From Acholeplasmataceae bacterium (GTDB taxonomy: Bacteria; Bacillota_I; Bacilli_A; ML615J-28; CAG-698): a DNA stretch of 14,435 nucleotides. The DNA is taken from positions 1 through 14,435 of the forward strand of contig DUUA01000127.1 in the NCBI GenBank assembly GCA_012841765.1. The letters are read 5' to 3'. The translations under genes were made by a program, and so were the position numbers. Below, one piece after another: positions 1 to 7,488 of the stretch (position 1 is the stretch's first letter; every line of letters begins with the position of its first letter). Below the pieces are notes generated by a model. It was not told the origin of the DNA. It searched no databases and was given only the letters and a program-made list of their open reading frames with translations.

Positions 1-8
1 TTAATTTA

Positions 9-914
9 ATGCTAGAATACAAGAAGGATGGTTGGAAAGCGGCGATAGCTTTAGGGCCTACATTGCTACTCTTGTCTGTTTTTACATTCTATCCTATAAT
101 AAATGCTGTTTTAATGGCATTCAAACAAAATTATGTATTCCTTGGAGGGAATTATGATGGCATTGGTTTTGGAAATTTTGTCACTGTTTTAACGGACCCG
201 AAATTTCTTGATGCTTTAAAAAACACTTCAATAATGGTGTTTATTTCAGTCCCACTAACAATTGTTATTAGTTTATTACTTGCAGTTGCTCTTAACTCAG
301 TTAAGAAATTTCGAGGATTTTTCCAAACAGTATTTTTTCTTCCATATGTTACAAATACAATTGCCTTAGGGTTAGTTTTTAATGTTGTGTTTCATAAAGA
401 TTATGGATTATTTAATAGTATTTTTGGATTAAATATGGTTGATTGGCTTGGAGCTGGAACAACTTATTGGCGAGCAATGTTTGTTTTGATGGTTTATACG
501 ATTTGGAACGGACTAGCTTTCAAAATTATAGTATTACTTGCAGGGTTGCAAAGTATTGATAAACAGTACTATCAAGCTGCATCAGTAGATGGAGCTAGTA
601 GAAAAAGAGTATTTGGAAGAATTACTGTTCCTCTGCTTTCACCAATGATTTTATATGTGACCATTACATCATTTATTGGTGCTTTTAAAGTTTATACAAG
701 CGTAATTGCTTTGTTTGGTAAAGGTTCTGGCCAAGCTGGGGCATATGGGCCAGACAATATGTTAATTACCGTTGTTGGTTATATTTATGAAAAATTATGG
801 GCTTCAGGAACTCCTTTTGGAGTGGCTGCAGCGGCATCGATTATTTTATTTATTATTATCTTGATAATTACATTAATTCAAATGATAGTTAGCAAGAAGA
901 GAGTTCATTATTAA
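9..914 (+). CDS. ABC sugar-type transporter permease, MalF/UgpA-like
   Basis: This is an inner-membrane subunit of a binding-protein-dependent ABC importer of the carbohydrate-uptake type. The 301-residue product has about six hydrophobic segments. The first, around residues 15-37, carries the LGPTLLLL...FYPI pattern typical of MalF/UgpA-type permeases. Near residues 189-212 is the EAA loop that contacts the ATPase, seen as YQAASVDGASRKRVFGRI followed by VPLLSP. The length is normal for the short six-helix form. The ATG at position 9 is a plausible start because the protein then begins like its family, but only eight bases lie upstream and the frame stays open, so the start cannot be proven. 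The second permease begins 11 bases after the stop, so the two are co-transcribed. Substrate cannot be read from the permease; the family imports sugars, polyols or glycerol phosphates, and the neighbours suggest a nucleic-acid breakdown product. Confidence 0.9.
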   Translation: MLEYKKDGWKAAIALGPTLLLLSVFTFYPIINAVLMAFKQNYVFLGGNYDGIGFGNFVTVLTDPKFLDALKNTSIMVFISVPLTIVISLLLAVALNSVKKFRGFFQTVFFLPYVTNTIALGLVFNVVFHKDYGLFNSIFGLNMVDWLGAGTTYWRAMFVLMVYTIWNGLAFKIIVLLAGLQSIDKQYYQAASVDGASRKRVFGRITVPLLSPMILYVTITSFIGAFKVYTSVIALFGKGSGQAGAYGPDNMLITVVGYIYEKLWASGTPFGVAAAASIILFIIILIITLIQMIVSKKRVHY

Positions 915-925
915 GGGGTGATATT

Positions 926-1858
926 GTGGATAGAGAATTATATTTTGATGAACAACAGTTAAAGAAGTTTAGAATTTATACAATTTTCACTAAAATCTTT
1001 ACTTATTCATTTTTAGTTTTATTAGCTTTATTTATTATCATTCCGTTTTATTGGATGATTATTACTTCGTTAAAACCAACTAGTGAGGTTATTTCACAAA
1101 ATGTTACATTTTTTCCTAAAAATTTAAATTTTGCTGCCTATAAAGAAATTTTATTTGGAATAAATAAAATCCCTTTATTTTCAATGTATATGAATACAAT
1201 TTTAGTTGGCTTCTTTACAACATCATTAACAATTGTTTCTGTTATCTTTGCTGCTTTTGCTTTTTCAAGATTAAAGTTTAAAGGTAGAGAGTTAATATTT
1301 TCAATTTTATTAATGACAATGATGATCCCTGGGGAAATATTTGTAATTACAAATTATATGACAGTTAATATTCTTGGTTGGTCTAGGGTGCCTGAAGGAG
1401 CTCCTTTAATTGATATTATTGGAAACTACGCGGCTTTAATTTTGCCTTTTGTTGGAAGTGTGTTTTATACATTTTATTTAAGACAAACTTTTAGACAAAT
1501 TCCAAATGAATTATATCTAGCTGCTAAGGTTGATGGGCTTGGAGATTTTAAGTATTTATTTAGAGTAATGGTTCCGATTGCTAAATCTACTATTATTACT
1601 ATTGTAATTTTAAGTATGATTGGCACGTGGAATGCTTATGTTTGGCCATCTTTAATTACAGCTAATAAAAATTTGTTTTTAGTAAGTAATGGACTTAACG
1701 AGGCGTTTAGAGGAACAATTGAATTATCTGGACCAAATTCAGTACTGAATCAACAAATGGCTGGTTCAGCAATGGTTACTTTACCTCTTCTTATAGTTTT
1801 CTTTATCTTAAAGGATTATATAATGAAGGGTGTATCTAGAAGCGGTATTAAAGGTTAA
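926..1858 (+). CDS. ABC sugar-type transporter permease, MalG/UgpE-like
   Basis: This is the partner permease of the preceding gene, expected to form the membrane heterodimer of one importer. The 310-residue product has an N-terminal helix around residues 28-48 ending in PFYWMIITSLKP, a signature of MalG/UgpE-type subunits. Four or five further helices follow, with an EAA loop near residues 196-218 (YLAAKVDGLGDFKYLFRV then MVPIAKS). The C-terminal KDYIMKGVSRSGIKG tail is also typical, where family members often end in a ...GAVKG-like sequence. Translation starts at GTG 926 behind an AAGGGG Shine-Dalgarno at 913-918. No ATG lies early enough in frame to give a normal N-terminus. The gene for the ATP-hydrolysing subunit is not in the window. 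It may lie upstream, or a shared MsmK/UgpC-like ATPase elsewhere could serve. Confidence 0.91.
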   Translation: MDRELYFDEQQLKKFRIYTIFTKIFTYSFLVLLALFIIIPFYWMIITSLKPTSEVISQNVTFFPKNLNFAAYKEILFGINKIPLFSMYMNTILVGFFTTSLTIVSVIFAAFAFSRLKFKGRELIFSILLMTMMIPGEIFVITNYMTVNILGWSRVPEGAPLIDIIGNYAALILPFVGSVFYTFYLRQTFRQIPNELYLAAKVDGLGDFKYLFRVMVPIAKSTIITIVILSMIGTWNAYVWPSLITANKNLFLVSNGLNEAFRGTIELSGPNSVLNQQMAGSAMVTLPLLIVFFILKDYIMKGVSRSGIKG

Positions 1859-1863
1859 AAGTG

Positions 1864-1887
1864 ATAACTAAAATAAATTTTAGTTAT
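1864..1887. repeat. perfect 11-bp inverted repeat between permease and binding-protein genes
   Basis: The arms ATAACTAAAAT (1864-1874) and ATTTTAGTTAT (1877-1887) are perfect complements around a two-base centre. No run of T follows, so it is not a standard intrinsic terminator. In RNA it would form a stem that could protect the 3' end of the permease message or set a stop-and-process point, making the downstream binding protein more abundant than the permeases. In DNA it has the symmetry of a dimeric repressor operator, but no clear promoter was found beside it. Confidence 0.7.
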
Positions 1888-1918
1888 AAATAATATCTAT
1901 AGAAAGGATTATAAAAAT

Positions 1919-3385
1919 ATGAAGAAATTTTTTATTGTATTAATTATGCTTTTCGGTTTATTTGCTCTTGTTGGATGCGGTGGAAACGTGATAGACAAAG
2001 AATTTGCAGATCTAACAGAAGAAGTGAAAACATCTAGCGAGGAAATTAAAATTAAATTTAGAGTGCCATCTGGAGTTATCTCTGATGCACTTCCAAATTT
2101 AATTGCTGACTTTAATGTAGTTTATCCTAATATTAAAGTAGAACTAGATGCAGTTAGTGGTGGATATACAATGGTTAGACAAACAACTATTTTAGATATC
2201 CAATCAACAAAAGCACCAACTCTTGTATTAGGCTATCCTGACCATTTTGCTGAATATTTTTCAGCAGACGCGATGATTAAGTTACAAGATTTTATTAGTG
2301 GGCCAAATGGATATACTCAAACTGAGTTAGATGATTTTGTTCAGAGTTATTTGGATGAGGGTAAAAACTATGATGATGAAAAACCTGAAGATATGTATTC
2401 TCTACCTTTTAATAAATCAACAGAAGTATTGATTTATAATAAAACTATGTTTGAAGCGATGAAACTTAAAGATGATAGTATTGTTATTCCTAAAACATGG
2501 GAAGAATTAAAAACTGTTACTGAAAAAATCAATACTCTTGTTCAAGCTGGAGAGCTTGATGAAGTAATCACTATTGCTGAAGGAGAAAAGAAACCTTCTG
2601 AGTTATATGCTGAGGGAACATTCTATCCATTTGCTTATGATTCAGCTGCTAATGGTTTTATTACAATGACTCGTCAACGTGGTGGCGGATATACAGAAAA
2701 AGTTAATAATGGAAAAGGTTATATAGTATTTAATAGTCCTGAAAATGTTGCTGGGTTAAAATATTTTAAAGCAGAAAATGATGCTAGAAGATATGCTATT
2801 GCTGAAACATTTAATGATATTTATGCTTCAAATGCTTTTATGGCATTAAAGACATTCATGACTGTTGGATCTAGTGCAGGAGTAGGACATAACATCCCAG
2901 AGGGTGATAAGTTTGAAATCGCTGTTGCTGAAGCACCTTATTTAGCAGCAAAACCTGGTAATAAATATATTATTCAACAAGGAACTAACGTAGCAATTCT
3001 TGCGCAATCAACAAATAAACAAAGAGCTGCTGCTTGGTTATTACTTAAGTTCTTACTTCAACCTGAATATACTGCAAAATTTGCAATGGCTACAGGTGGA
3101 TACCTTCCAGTTAGAAAATCAGCATATGAAACAGATGATTATGAAGAATATCTAACTAACCCTCCTATTGGAAAAGAAGGGTTCTCAATGGCTGCTAATG
3201 TAGCGCTTAATTATTTAGATAGTGGTTATCAATTTTTCGTGGATCCAGCATTTGTAGGCTCAAGTGGAGTTCGTGATGAGGTTGCAGCATTATTTACTGC
3301 TATTATAGTGAATGATAAAGATGTTGAAGAAAGATTAACAAAAGCTTACCAAACATTAGGTAAAGCTTATCAAAGACCAGAATAA
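1919..3385 (+). CDS. ABC transporter solute-binding lipoprotein (carbohydrate type)
   Basis: This is the extracellular substrate-capturing subunit for the two upstream permeases, anchored to the outer face of the membrane by lipid. The 488-residue precursor has a KK start, a hydrophobic signal segment and a lipobox LVGC with Cys20 as the predicted first mature residue. The body matches the type-1/type-8 family that includes UgpB and MalE: an early ADFNVVYPNIKVE segment (about 64-76), PFNKSTEVLIYNK in the first hinge region (about 163-175), and a late stretch IIQQGTNVAILA...AAAWLLLKFLL with TGGYLPVRKSAY (about 350-410). The length is somewhat above the usual 410-450. An AAAGGA Shine-Dalgarno lies at 1903-1908, ten bases before the ATG. 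Placing the binding protein after the permeases, with an inverted repeat between, suggests separate control of dosage. The ligand is unknown; adjacent nuclease-type genes make a nucleoside, nucleotide or sugar phosphate worth considering. Confidence 0.9.
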   Translation: MKKFFIVLIMLFGLFALVGCGGNVIDKEFADLTEEVKTSSEEIKIKFRVPSGVISDALPNLIADFNVVYPNIKVELDAVSGGYTMVRQTTILDIQSTKAPTLVLGYPDHFAEYFSADAMIKLQDFISGPNGYTQTELDDFVQSYLDEGKNYDDEKPEDMYSLPFNKSTEVLIYNKTMFEAMKLKDDSIVIPKTWEELKTVTEKINTLVQAGELDEVITIAEGEKKPSELYAEGTFYPFAYDSAANGFITMTRQRGGGYTEKVNNGKGYIVFNSPENVAGLKYFKAENDARRYAIAETFNDIYASNAFMALKTFMTVGSSAGVGHNIPEGDKFEIAVAEAPYLAAKPGNKYIIQQGTNVAILAQSTNKQRAAAWLLLKFLLQPEYTAKFAMATGGYLPVRKSAYETDDYEEYLTNPPIGKEGFSMAANVALNYLDSGYQFFVDPAFVGSSGVRDEVAALFTAIIVNDKDVEERLTKAYQTLGKAYQRPE

Positions 3386-3396
3386 TTTTATATATC

Positions 3397-4674
3397 ATGA
3401 AATCGAATATGTTTAAAAAAACTTTAGGTATTTTCTTCCTATTCCTATTAAGTTTTACTTTAATAGGGTGTAAACCGGAAGAAATACCGACAGAAATTAA
3501 TACTAATTATACTGATGCTTTAAAGCTAGAAGAAGATTATGAAAATAAAAGCTTTCTTGATTATGGCATTGGAGAAGTTACCTTAACTCAAGTAGTTGAT
3601 GGTGATACAGCTCATTTTATTGATAAAAATAATAGGCGAACAACTGTTAGATTTTTAGCTATAAATACGCCGGAATCTACAGGTAGAATTGAAGCTTGGG
3701 GCAAAGCTGCAAGCGAGTTTGTTAAAAATATTTTAGCTGAAGCGAAAGAAAATGGTAGTATTGTCTTAGAATCAGAAGAAATAGGAAAAAAAGCTGAACT
3801 AGACACTACAGGAAAAAGGTATCTGGGATATGTTTGGTACAAGTTATCTCCTGAAGCAGATTTTAGACTTTTAAATTTAGAGATTGTTGAAGAATGTTAT
3901 TCAAAATTTACAAGTGATATAAGTAGTTCAAAACATGGTTTAGTATTTAATCAAGCTCATTTGAAATCATATGAAGTTCAAAAGAGAGTTTATGGAGAAC
4001 AAGACCCAAATTTTGATTATAGTAATACAATATTTGAAGTAACAATAGCTGAGATTAAAAATAACTTTGAAGCCTATGATGGTGGAAGTAGACTTAAACT
4101 TGAAGCACAAGTTATGAGACTTTCCGGAGATAATATTTACTTACAAGATGTAGAGCAAACATTTAATGAAGAAACTAAAGAATATGAAAAAGCTGGAATC
4201 TATATGTTTAGTGGTTATGGTTCTGGACTTGGTAAATTAAATGTAGGCGCCGTTATTACTCTTCAATGCCAAACTGTTAATAATGAGATATATGGTAAAC
4301 AACTAACTAACCCACAAAACGTGAGAGTTGTTGAACATAGAGATGGATTTAATGTGGATGTAAACCTTGTTCCAAGCAATGTTACTTCACTTGCTGAATA
4401 TGAAGGGTATGTAGTTGAGATAAAAAACGTCAAGTTTATTAGTAAGTCAACACCGGATGATGATGGTGTTTACACTATCTATGGTGAAATGGAAAACAAA
4501 ACAAAAGTTAATTTACGAGTAGATAAAACAGTTTATCCAAAACCGGATTTCAGTTCTATTGAAGTTGGGGCTGTATATGATGTTATAGGTGGAGTATCTA
4601 AGTTTCATGATGGCTTTCAATTAATGTTGGCCAATAGCAAAGGTTATGCTGTAAATGACCTAGTCAAAAAATAA
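3397..4674 (+). CDS. surface lipoprotein nuclease, SNase-like domain plus C-terminal OB-like domains
   Basis: This is probably a lipid-anchored extracellular nuclease. The 425-residue precursor has a signal segment and lipobox LIGC with Cys25. Residues about 57-200 match the staphylococcal (thermo)nuclease fold: VVDGDT with Asp70 (equivalent to SNase Asp21), TVRFLAINTPES with Arg85 (Arg35) and Glu93 (Glu43), and GKRYLGYVW with Arg141 (Arg87). The catalytic Arg-Glu-Arg set is present. The Asp40 calcium ligand is Asn90 here, and one residue is inserted before Arg141. Residues about 213-315 and 322-420 look like two beta-rich OB-fold domains (for example KLEAQVMRLSGDNIYLQD and YEGYVVEIKNVKF), which may bind nucleic acid. 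The gene starts 11 bases after the binding-protein stop with no recognisable Shine-Dalgarno, so translation may depend on coupling; a second ATG lies at 3409. SNase-type lipoproteins encoded beside ABC transporters are known in mycoplasmas as nucleotide-scavenging nucleases. Confidence 0.85.
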   Translation: MKSNMFKKTLGIFFLFLLSFTLIGCKPEEIPTEINTNYTDALKLEEDYENKSFLDYGIGEVTLTQVVDGDTAHFIDKNNRRTTVRFLAINTPESTGRIEAWGKAASEFVKNILAEAKENGSIVLESEEIGKKAELDTTGKRYLGYVWYKLSPEADFRLLNLEIVEECYSKFTSDISSSKHGLVFNQAHLKSYEVQKRVYGEQDPNFDYSNTIFEVTIAEIKNNFEAYDGGSRLKLEAQVMRLSGDNIYLQDVEQTFNEETKEYEKAGIYMFSGYGSGLGKLNVGAVITLQCQTVNNEIYGKQLTNPQNVRVVEHRDGFNVDVNLVPSNVTSLAEYEGYVVEIKNVKFISKSTPDDDGVYTIYGEMENKTKVNLRVDKTVYPKPDFSSIEVGAVYDVIGGVSKFHDGFQLMLANSKGYAVNDLVKK

Positions 4675-4687
4675 ATAGGAGGAAAAT

Positions 4688-7384
4688 ATGTTTTTTAAAA
4701 ATCTTAAAAAATTTAGTTTTATTGCAATGATAGCTTTAATAGCAGTCTTATTAGTAGGGTGTGTGAAAGACAAACCCGAAGATTTGCTAGCAGAAGCTAA
4801 AACAAAAATTTTGGTTGATGCTTCAATCACAAATTTAAAGAGTAATATTAATTTACAAAATAAAGCAATTGTTAAAGATTCAAAAGGTGAAGATATAGAA
4901 ATCGATATTGTTTGGACTGTTACTGAATCAGAATTCTTTGCTATTGAAGTTGATGAAGAAGGAAAAGTTATGGGTAAAGTTACAAGGCCTGTAGCTGGCT
5001 CAGAACAGCCAGAAGTTACTTTAACTGCAACTTTAACTTATATGAAAAAAACAACCGACAGAAAATGGACAGTTTATATTGCTCCATTACCTGAATCAGA
5101 AGACTTTACGATTAGAGATGCAATTGATCAACCAGTTGATACTATTGTAACTGTTGAAGGTATAGTTACTTATATTATGGCAGGAAAAGGATTTTTCTTA
5201 AAAGATGAAACTGCTTCTATCTATGTATTTACAGATGGAGCAGTCGATGCAGGTGTAAAAACTGGTGCCAAAGTAAAAGCAACAGGAAAGAAGATAATTT
5301 ATTATAATCTATACGAAATAAAAGAACCTACGTATGAAGTTGTTACTGCTGCTCCTGTTGGTGGATATGATTACGAGAGCGAAGCAATAGAAATTTCTGT
5401 AAAAGAGGCTGATGCAAAAGCATTTTCTGGAGCTTCTTCAATAGCAAATTACGGAGTTGTTTATAAAATTACTGGCGTTGTTGAAGAACGCGGGGATTAT
5501 AATGATCTTTATTTAGTTGGCGCAAAAGACGGAAAATTCATTCAATTCTATTATGGAGCTGGAGATGAAGTCATGGCTGAAATTAGAGGTTTTGTAGGAA
5601 AAACTATTGAAGTCACTGCTTTAGTTAATGATTACCATTCTGATGGATATTGGAGAATACTTGCTTATGCTGGAACAGCTAAAGAAGTTGAAAGTGAAGA
5701 ATTAACTGATCAAGACAAAGTTGATAGAGTTCTTGTTGAATTAGGCAATGTGTACAAAGAAAATCAAGTTATTTTAGGAAATCTAGAATTAGTATCTGGA
5801 AATTCTTTAGATGAAGATATTGAAATTACTTGGGAAAGTTCCGCTGATACTATCATTGGAATTGATGGAATATTTACTGCACCAACTGTGGACACTAATG
5901 TTACATTAACTGCTACAATTAAATTAGGGGAAGTTGAAGAAACATTTGAAGTAACTGTTATTGCAAAAATGGAAGTTGATATTTCAACTGTTTTAGCAGC
6001 TATTGGAAAAGCGGAAGAAGAATTAGTTGCCATTGAAGGACATGTTACATATGTAATGAGTGGAAAAGGGTTCTTTGTAAGCGATGGAACTGCATCAATT
6101 TATGTATATGTTAATGGCGCAGTTTCAGCAAATATTAAACCAGGAGCTAAAGTTCAGGTTATTGGTAATAAAAAAACTAATTACGATTTAGCTCAAATTA
6201 TTACTCCTGTTAGTTCTGTTTTAACAGAAGCACCAGCAGAATATGATTATGCTTCAAAAGCTGTTGAAGCAACAATTGATGAAATAGACGCTAAAGTTTT
6301 TGCAGGAGCAGAATCAATTGCTAATTATGGTGTTATTTATAAGTTTACTGGGCTTGTGGAGTTAAAGGGAGATTATAACGATGTTGTCATTACAGACGTA
6401 GTTTCTGGGAAATCGTTATATACTTATTATACAGCAGATTCAGGAGCAATGGCTGAATTGAAAGCTTTAGTTGGCAAAAATGTTGAAGTAACTGCTTTAG
6501 TTTATGATCACCATTCAGGTGGTTACTGGAGAGTTCTTCCTTATGGTGGATCAGTAAGCGAAGTTGCAGGTGCTGAATTAACGGACTTAGATAAAGTTGC
6601 AGCAGCAAAAGCTGCGCTAGAAGCAATGTTTGTTGTTGACCAAGAAGTCAAAACTGATCTTGTTTTGCCAGTTGCTAATGAATTATATGATGGCCTTACT
6701 ATTAGTTGGTTAAGTTCTAATGTAGCTATCATTGCAAATGACGGAACATTTGCTGCACCAAGTGAAAATACTGCAGTTACTTTAACTGCAACAATTACTC
6801 TTAATGAAGCGACTGAAACTTTTAGTGTAAGTGTTCTAGCAAAATTTATTGATTTAACTCCTGGAGCTAATTTATTCTTTTCAGAATATGTTGAAGGGAC
6901 AGGAAATAATAAAGCGATGGAAATCTATAATAATTCTGGAGCTGATGTTAATTTAGAAGGATATTTTGTTGAATTATATGCAAATGGAGCTGTAACTTTA
7001 AGTACTTATAATCCTCCAATTGCCTTAACAGGAATTTTAAAAAATGGAGAAACATTAGTGATTGTCACTAATAATGATAAAGCTGACCAAGAATTAAAAG
7101 ATAAAGCTGATTTATTTAGTGGTTCAATAAACCATAATGGAGATGATGTTTATCTTTTAAAGAAAAATGATGAAATTTTAGATTCTTTTGGACAGTTTGG
7201 TGTTGACCCTGGTGATTTCTATGGTTCTGCTGAAGGTCCAAACACTAAAGATATGACATGGGTTAGAAAATCAAGCGTTACTACTGGAGATAGAATACAT
7301 GATGATGTGTTTGATCCAAGTGTTGAATGGGTTGCTACATCAACAAATGATTATACTGGGCTTGGAAGTCATACTATAGATTAA
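4688..7384 (+). CDS. large multidomain surface lipoprotein: Ig-like, OB-like and lamin-tail domains
   Basis: No catalytic motif is visible, so this looks like a binding or display protein. The 898-residue precursor has a signal segment and lipobox LVGC with Cys25. Reading along it: an atrophied bacterial Ig-like domain (about 30-133); OB-like strands with VEGIVTYIMAGKGFFLKD (about 153-170) and a second beta unit with NYGVVYKITGVVEERGDYND (about 254-273); an Ig-like domain (about 345-430); a second copy of OB, OB and Ig (about 431-722); and a C-terminal lamin-tail domain from about 725 with FFSEYVEGTGNNKAMEIYNN. OB-like and lamin-tail modules are common in secreted bacterial nucleases such as the ExeM/NucH and YhcR groups, but the nuclease domain is missing here and is encoded by the gene just upstream. 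The start has an AGGAGG at 4677-4682, five bases away, and a terminator follows the stop. It may present nucleic acid to the neighbouring nuclease; that role is inferred. Confidence 0.85.
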   Translation: MFFKNLKKFSFIAMIALIAVLLVGCVKDKPEDLLAEAKTKILVDASITNLKSNINLQNKAIVKDSKGEDIEIDIVWTVTESEFFAIEVDEEGKVMGKVTRPVAGSEQPEVTLTATLTYMKKTTDRKWTVYIAPLPESEDFTIRDAIDQPVDTIVTVEGIVTYIMAGKGFFLKDETASIYVFTDGAVDAGVKTGAKVKATGKKIIYYNLYEIKEPTYEVVTAAPVGGYDYESEAIEISVKEADAKAFSGASSIANYGVVYKITGVVEERGDYNDLYLVGAKDGKFIQFYYGAGDEVMAEIRGFVGKTIEVTALVNDYHSDGYWRILAYAGTAKEVESEELTDQDKVDRVLVELGNVYKENQVILGNLELVSGNSLDEDIEITWESSADTIIGIDGIFTAPTVDTNVTLTATIKLGEVEETFEVTVIAKMEVDISTVLAAIGKAEEELVAIEGHVTYVMSGKGFFVSDGTASIYVYVNGAVSANIKPGAKVQVIGNKKTNYDLAQIITPVSSVLTEAPAEYDYASKAVEATIDEIDAKVFAGAESIANYGVIYKFTGLVELKGDYNDVVITDVVSGKSLYTYYTADSGAMAELKALVGKNVEVTALVYDHHSGGYWRVLPYGGSVSEVAGAELTDLDKVAAAKAALEAMFVVDQEVKTDLVLPVANELYDGLTISWLSSNVAIIANDGTFAAPSENTAVTLTATITLNEATETFSVSVLAKFIDLTPGANLFFSEYVEGTGNNKAMEIYNNSGADVNLEGYFVELYANGAVTLSTYNPPIALTGILKNGETLVIVTNNDKADQELKDKADLFSGSINHNGDDVYLLKKNDEILDSFGQFGVDPGDFYGSAEGPNTKDMTWVRKSSVTTGDRIHDDVFDPSVEWVATSTNDYTGLGSHTID
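5096..6850 (+). repeat. two tandem copies of a ~292-codon OB-OB-Ig module inside the lamin-tail lipoprotein gene
   Basis: Copy 1 spans about 5096-5974 and copy 2 about 5975-6850. Matching landmarks are VEGIVTYIMAGKGFF (Glu codon at 5156) and IEGHVTYVMSGKGFF (Glu codon at 6035), 293 codons apart. NYGVVYKITG and NYGVIYKFTG are 292 codons apart. YHSDGYWRILAYAG and HHSGGYWRVLPYGG also match. The copies have diverged at the DNA level, so this is an old duplication rather than a fresh slippage repeat. Boundaries are approximate. Confidence 0.85.
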
Positions 7385-7394
7385 TTAATAAATT

Positions 7395-7420
7395 AGACTC
7401 TCTTCGGAGAGTCTTTTTTT
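7395..7420 (+). terminator. intrinsic terminator closing the transporter/nuclease operon
   Basis: An 8-bp perfect stem, AGACTCTC (7395-7402) with GAGAGTCT (7407-7414), is capped by a stable TTCG tetraloop and followed by seven Ts. It lies ten bases after the stop of the large lipoprotein gene, so it ends the operon that includes the permeases. Confidence 0.95.
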
Positions 7421-7429
7421 AATAAAAAT

Positions 7430-7458
7430 TATCAACCATCCTGATAATATGATATAAT
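7430..7458 (+). promoter_or_regulatory. promoter for the aldo/keto reductase-rnmV-rsmA-ispE run
   Basis: A consensus -10 TATAAT at 7453-7458 is preceded by TGA, giving an extended -10. The best -35 is the weak TATCAA at 7430-7435 with a 17-base spacer, so the extended -10 probably does most of the work. An AAAGGAAG ribosome-binding site follows at 7477-7484. Confidence 0.7.
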
Positions 7459-7488
7459 TATATATAAGAAAAATAGAAAGGAAGAATT

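Noticed and set aside
5764..6732. Several open frames of 60-90 codons on the minus strand within the large lipoprotein gene, and similar ones in rsmA, ispE and the permease
   Set aside because: They lie opposite well-supported genes, have low-complexity Ser/Ile/Leu-rich products and no family-like motifs, so they are shadows of the coding strand.
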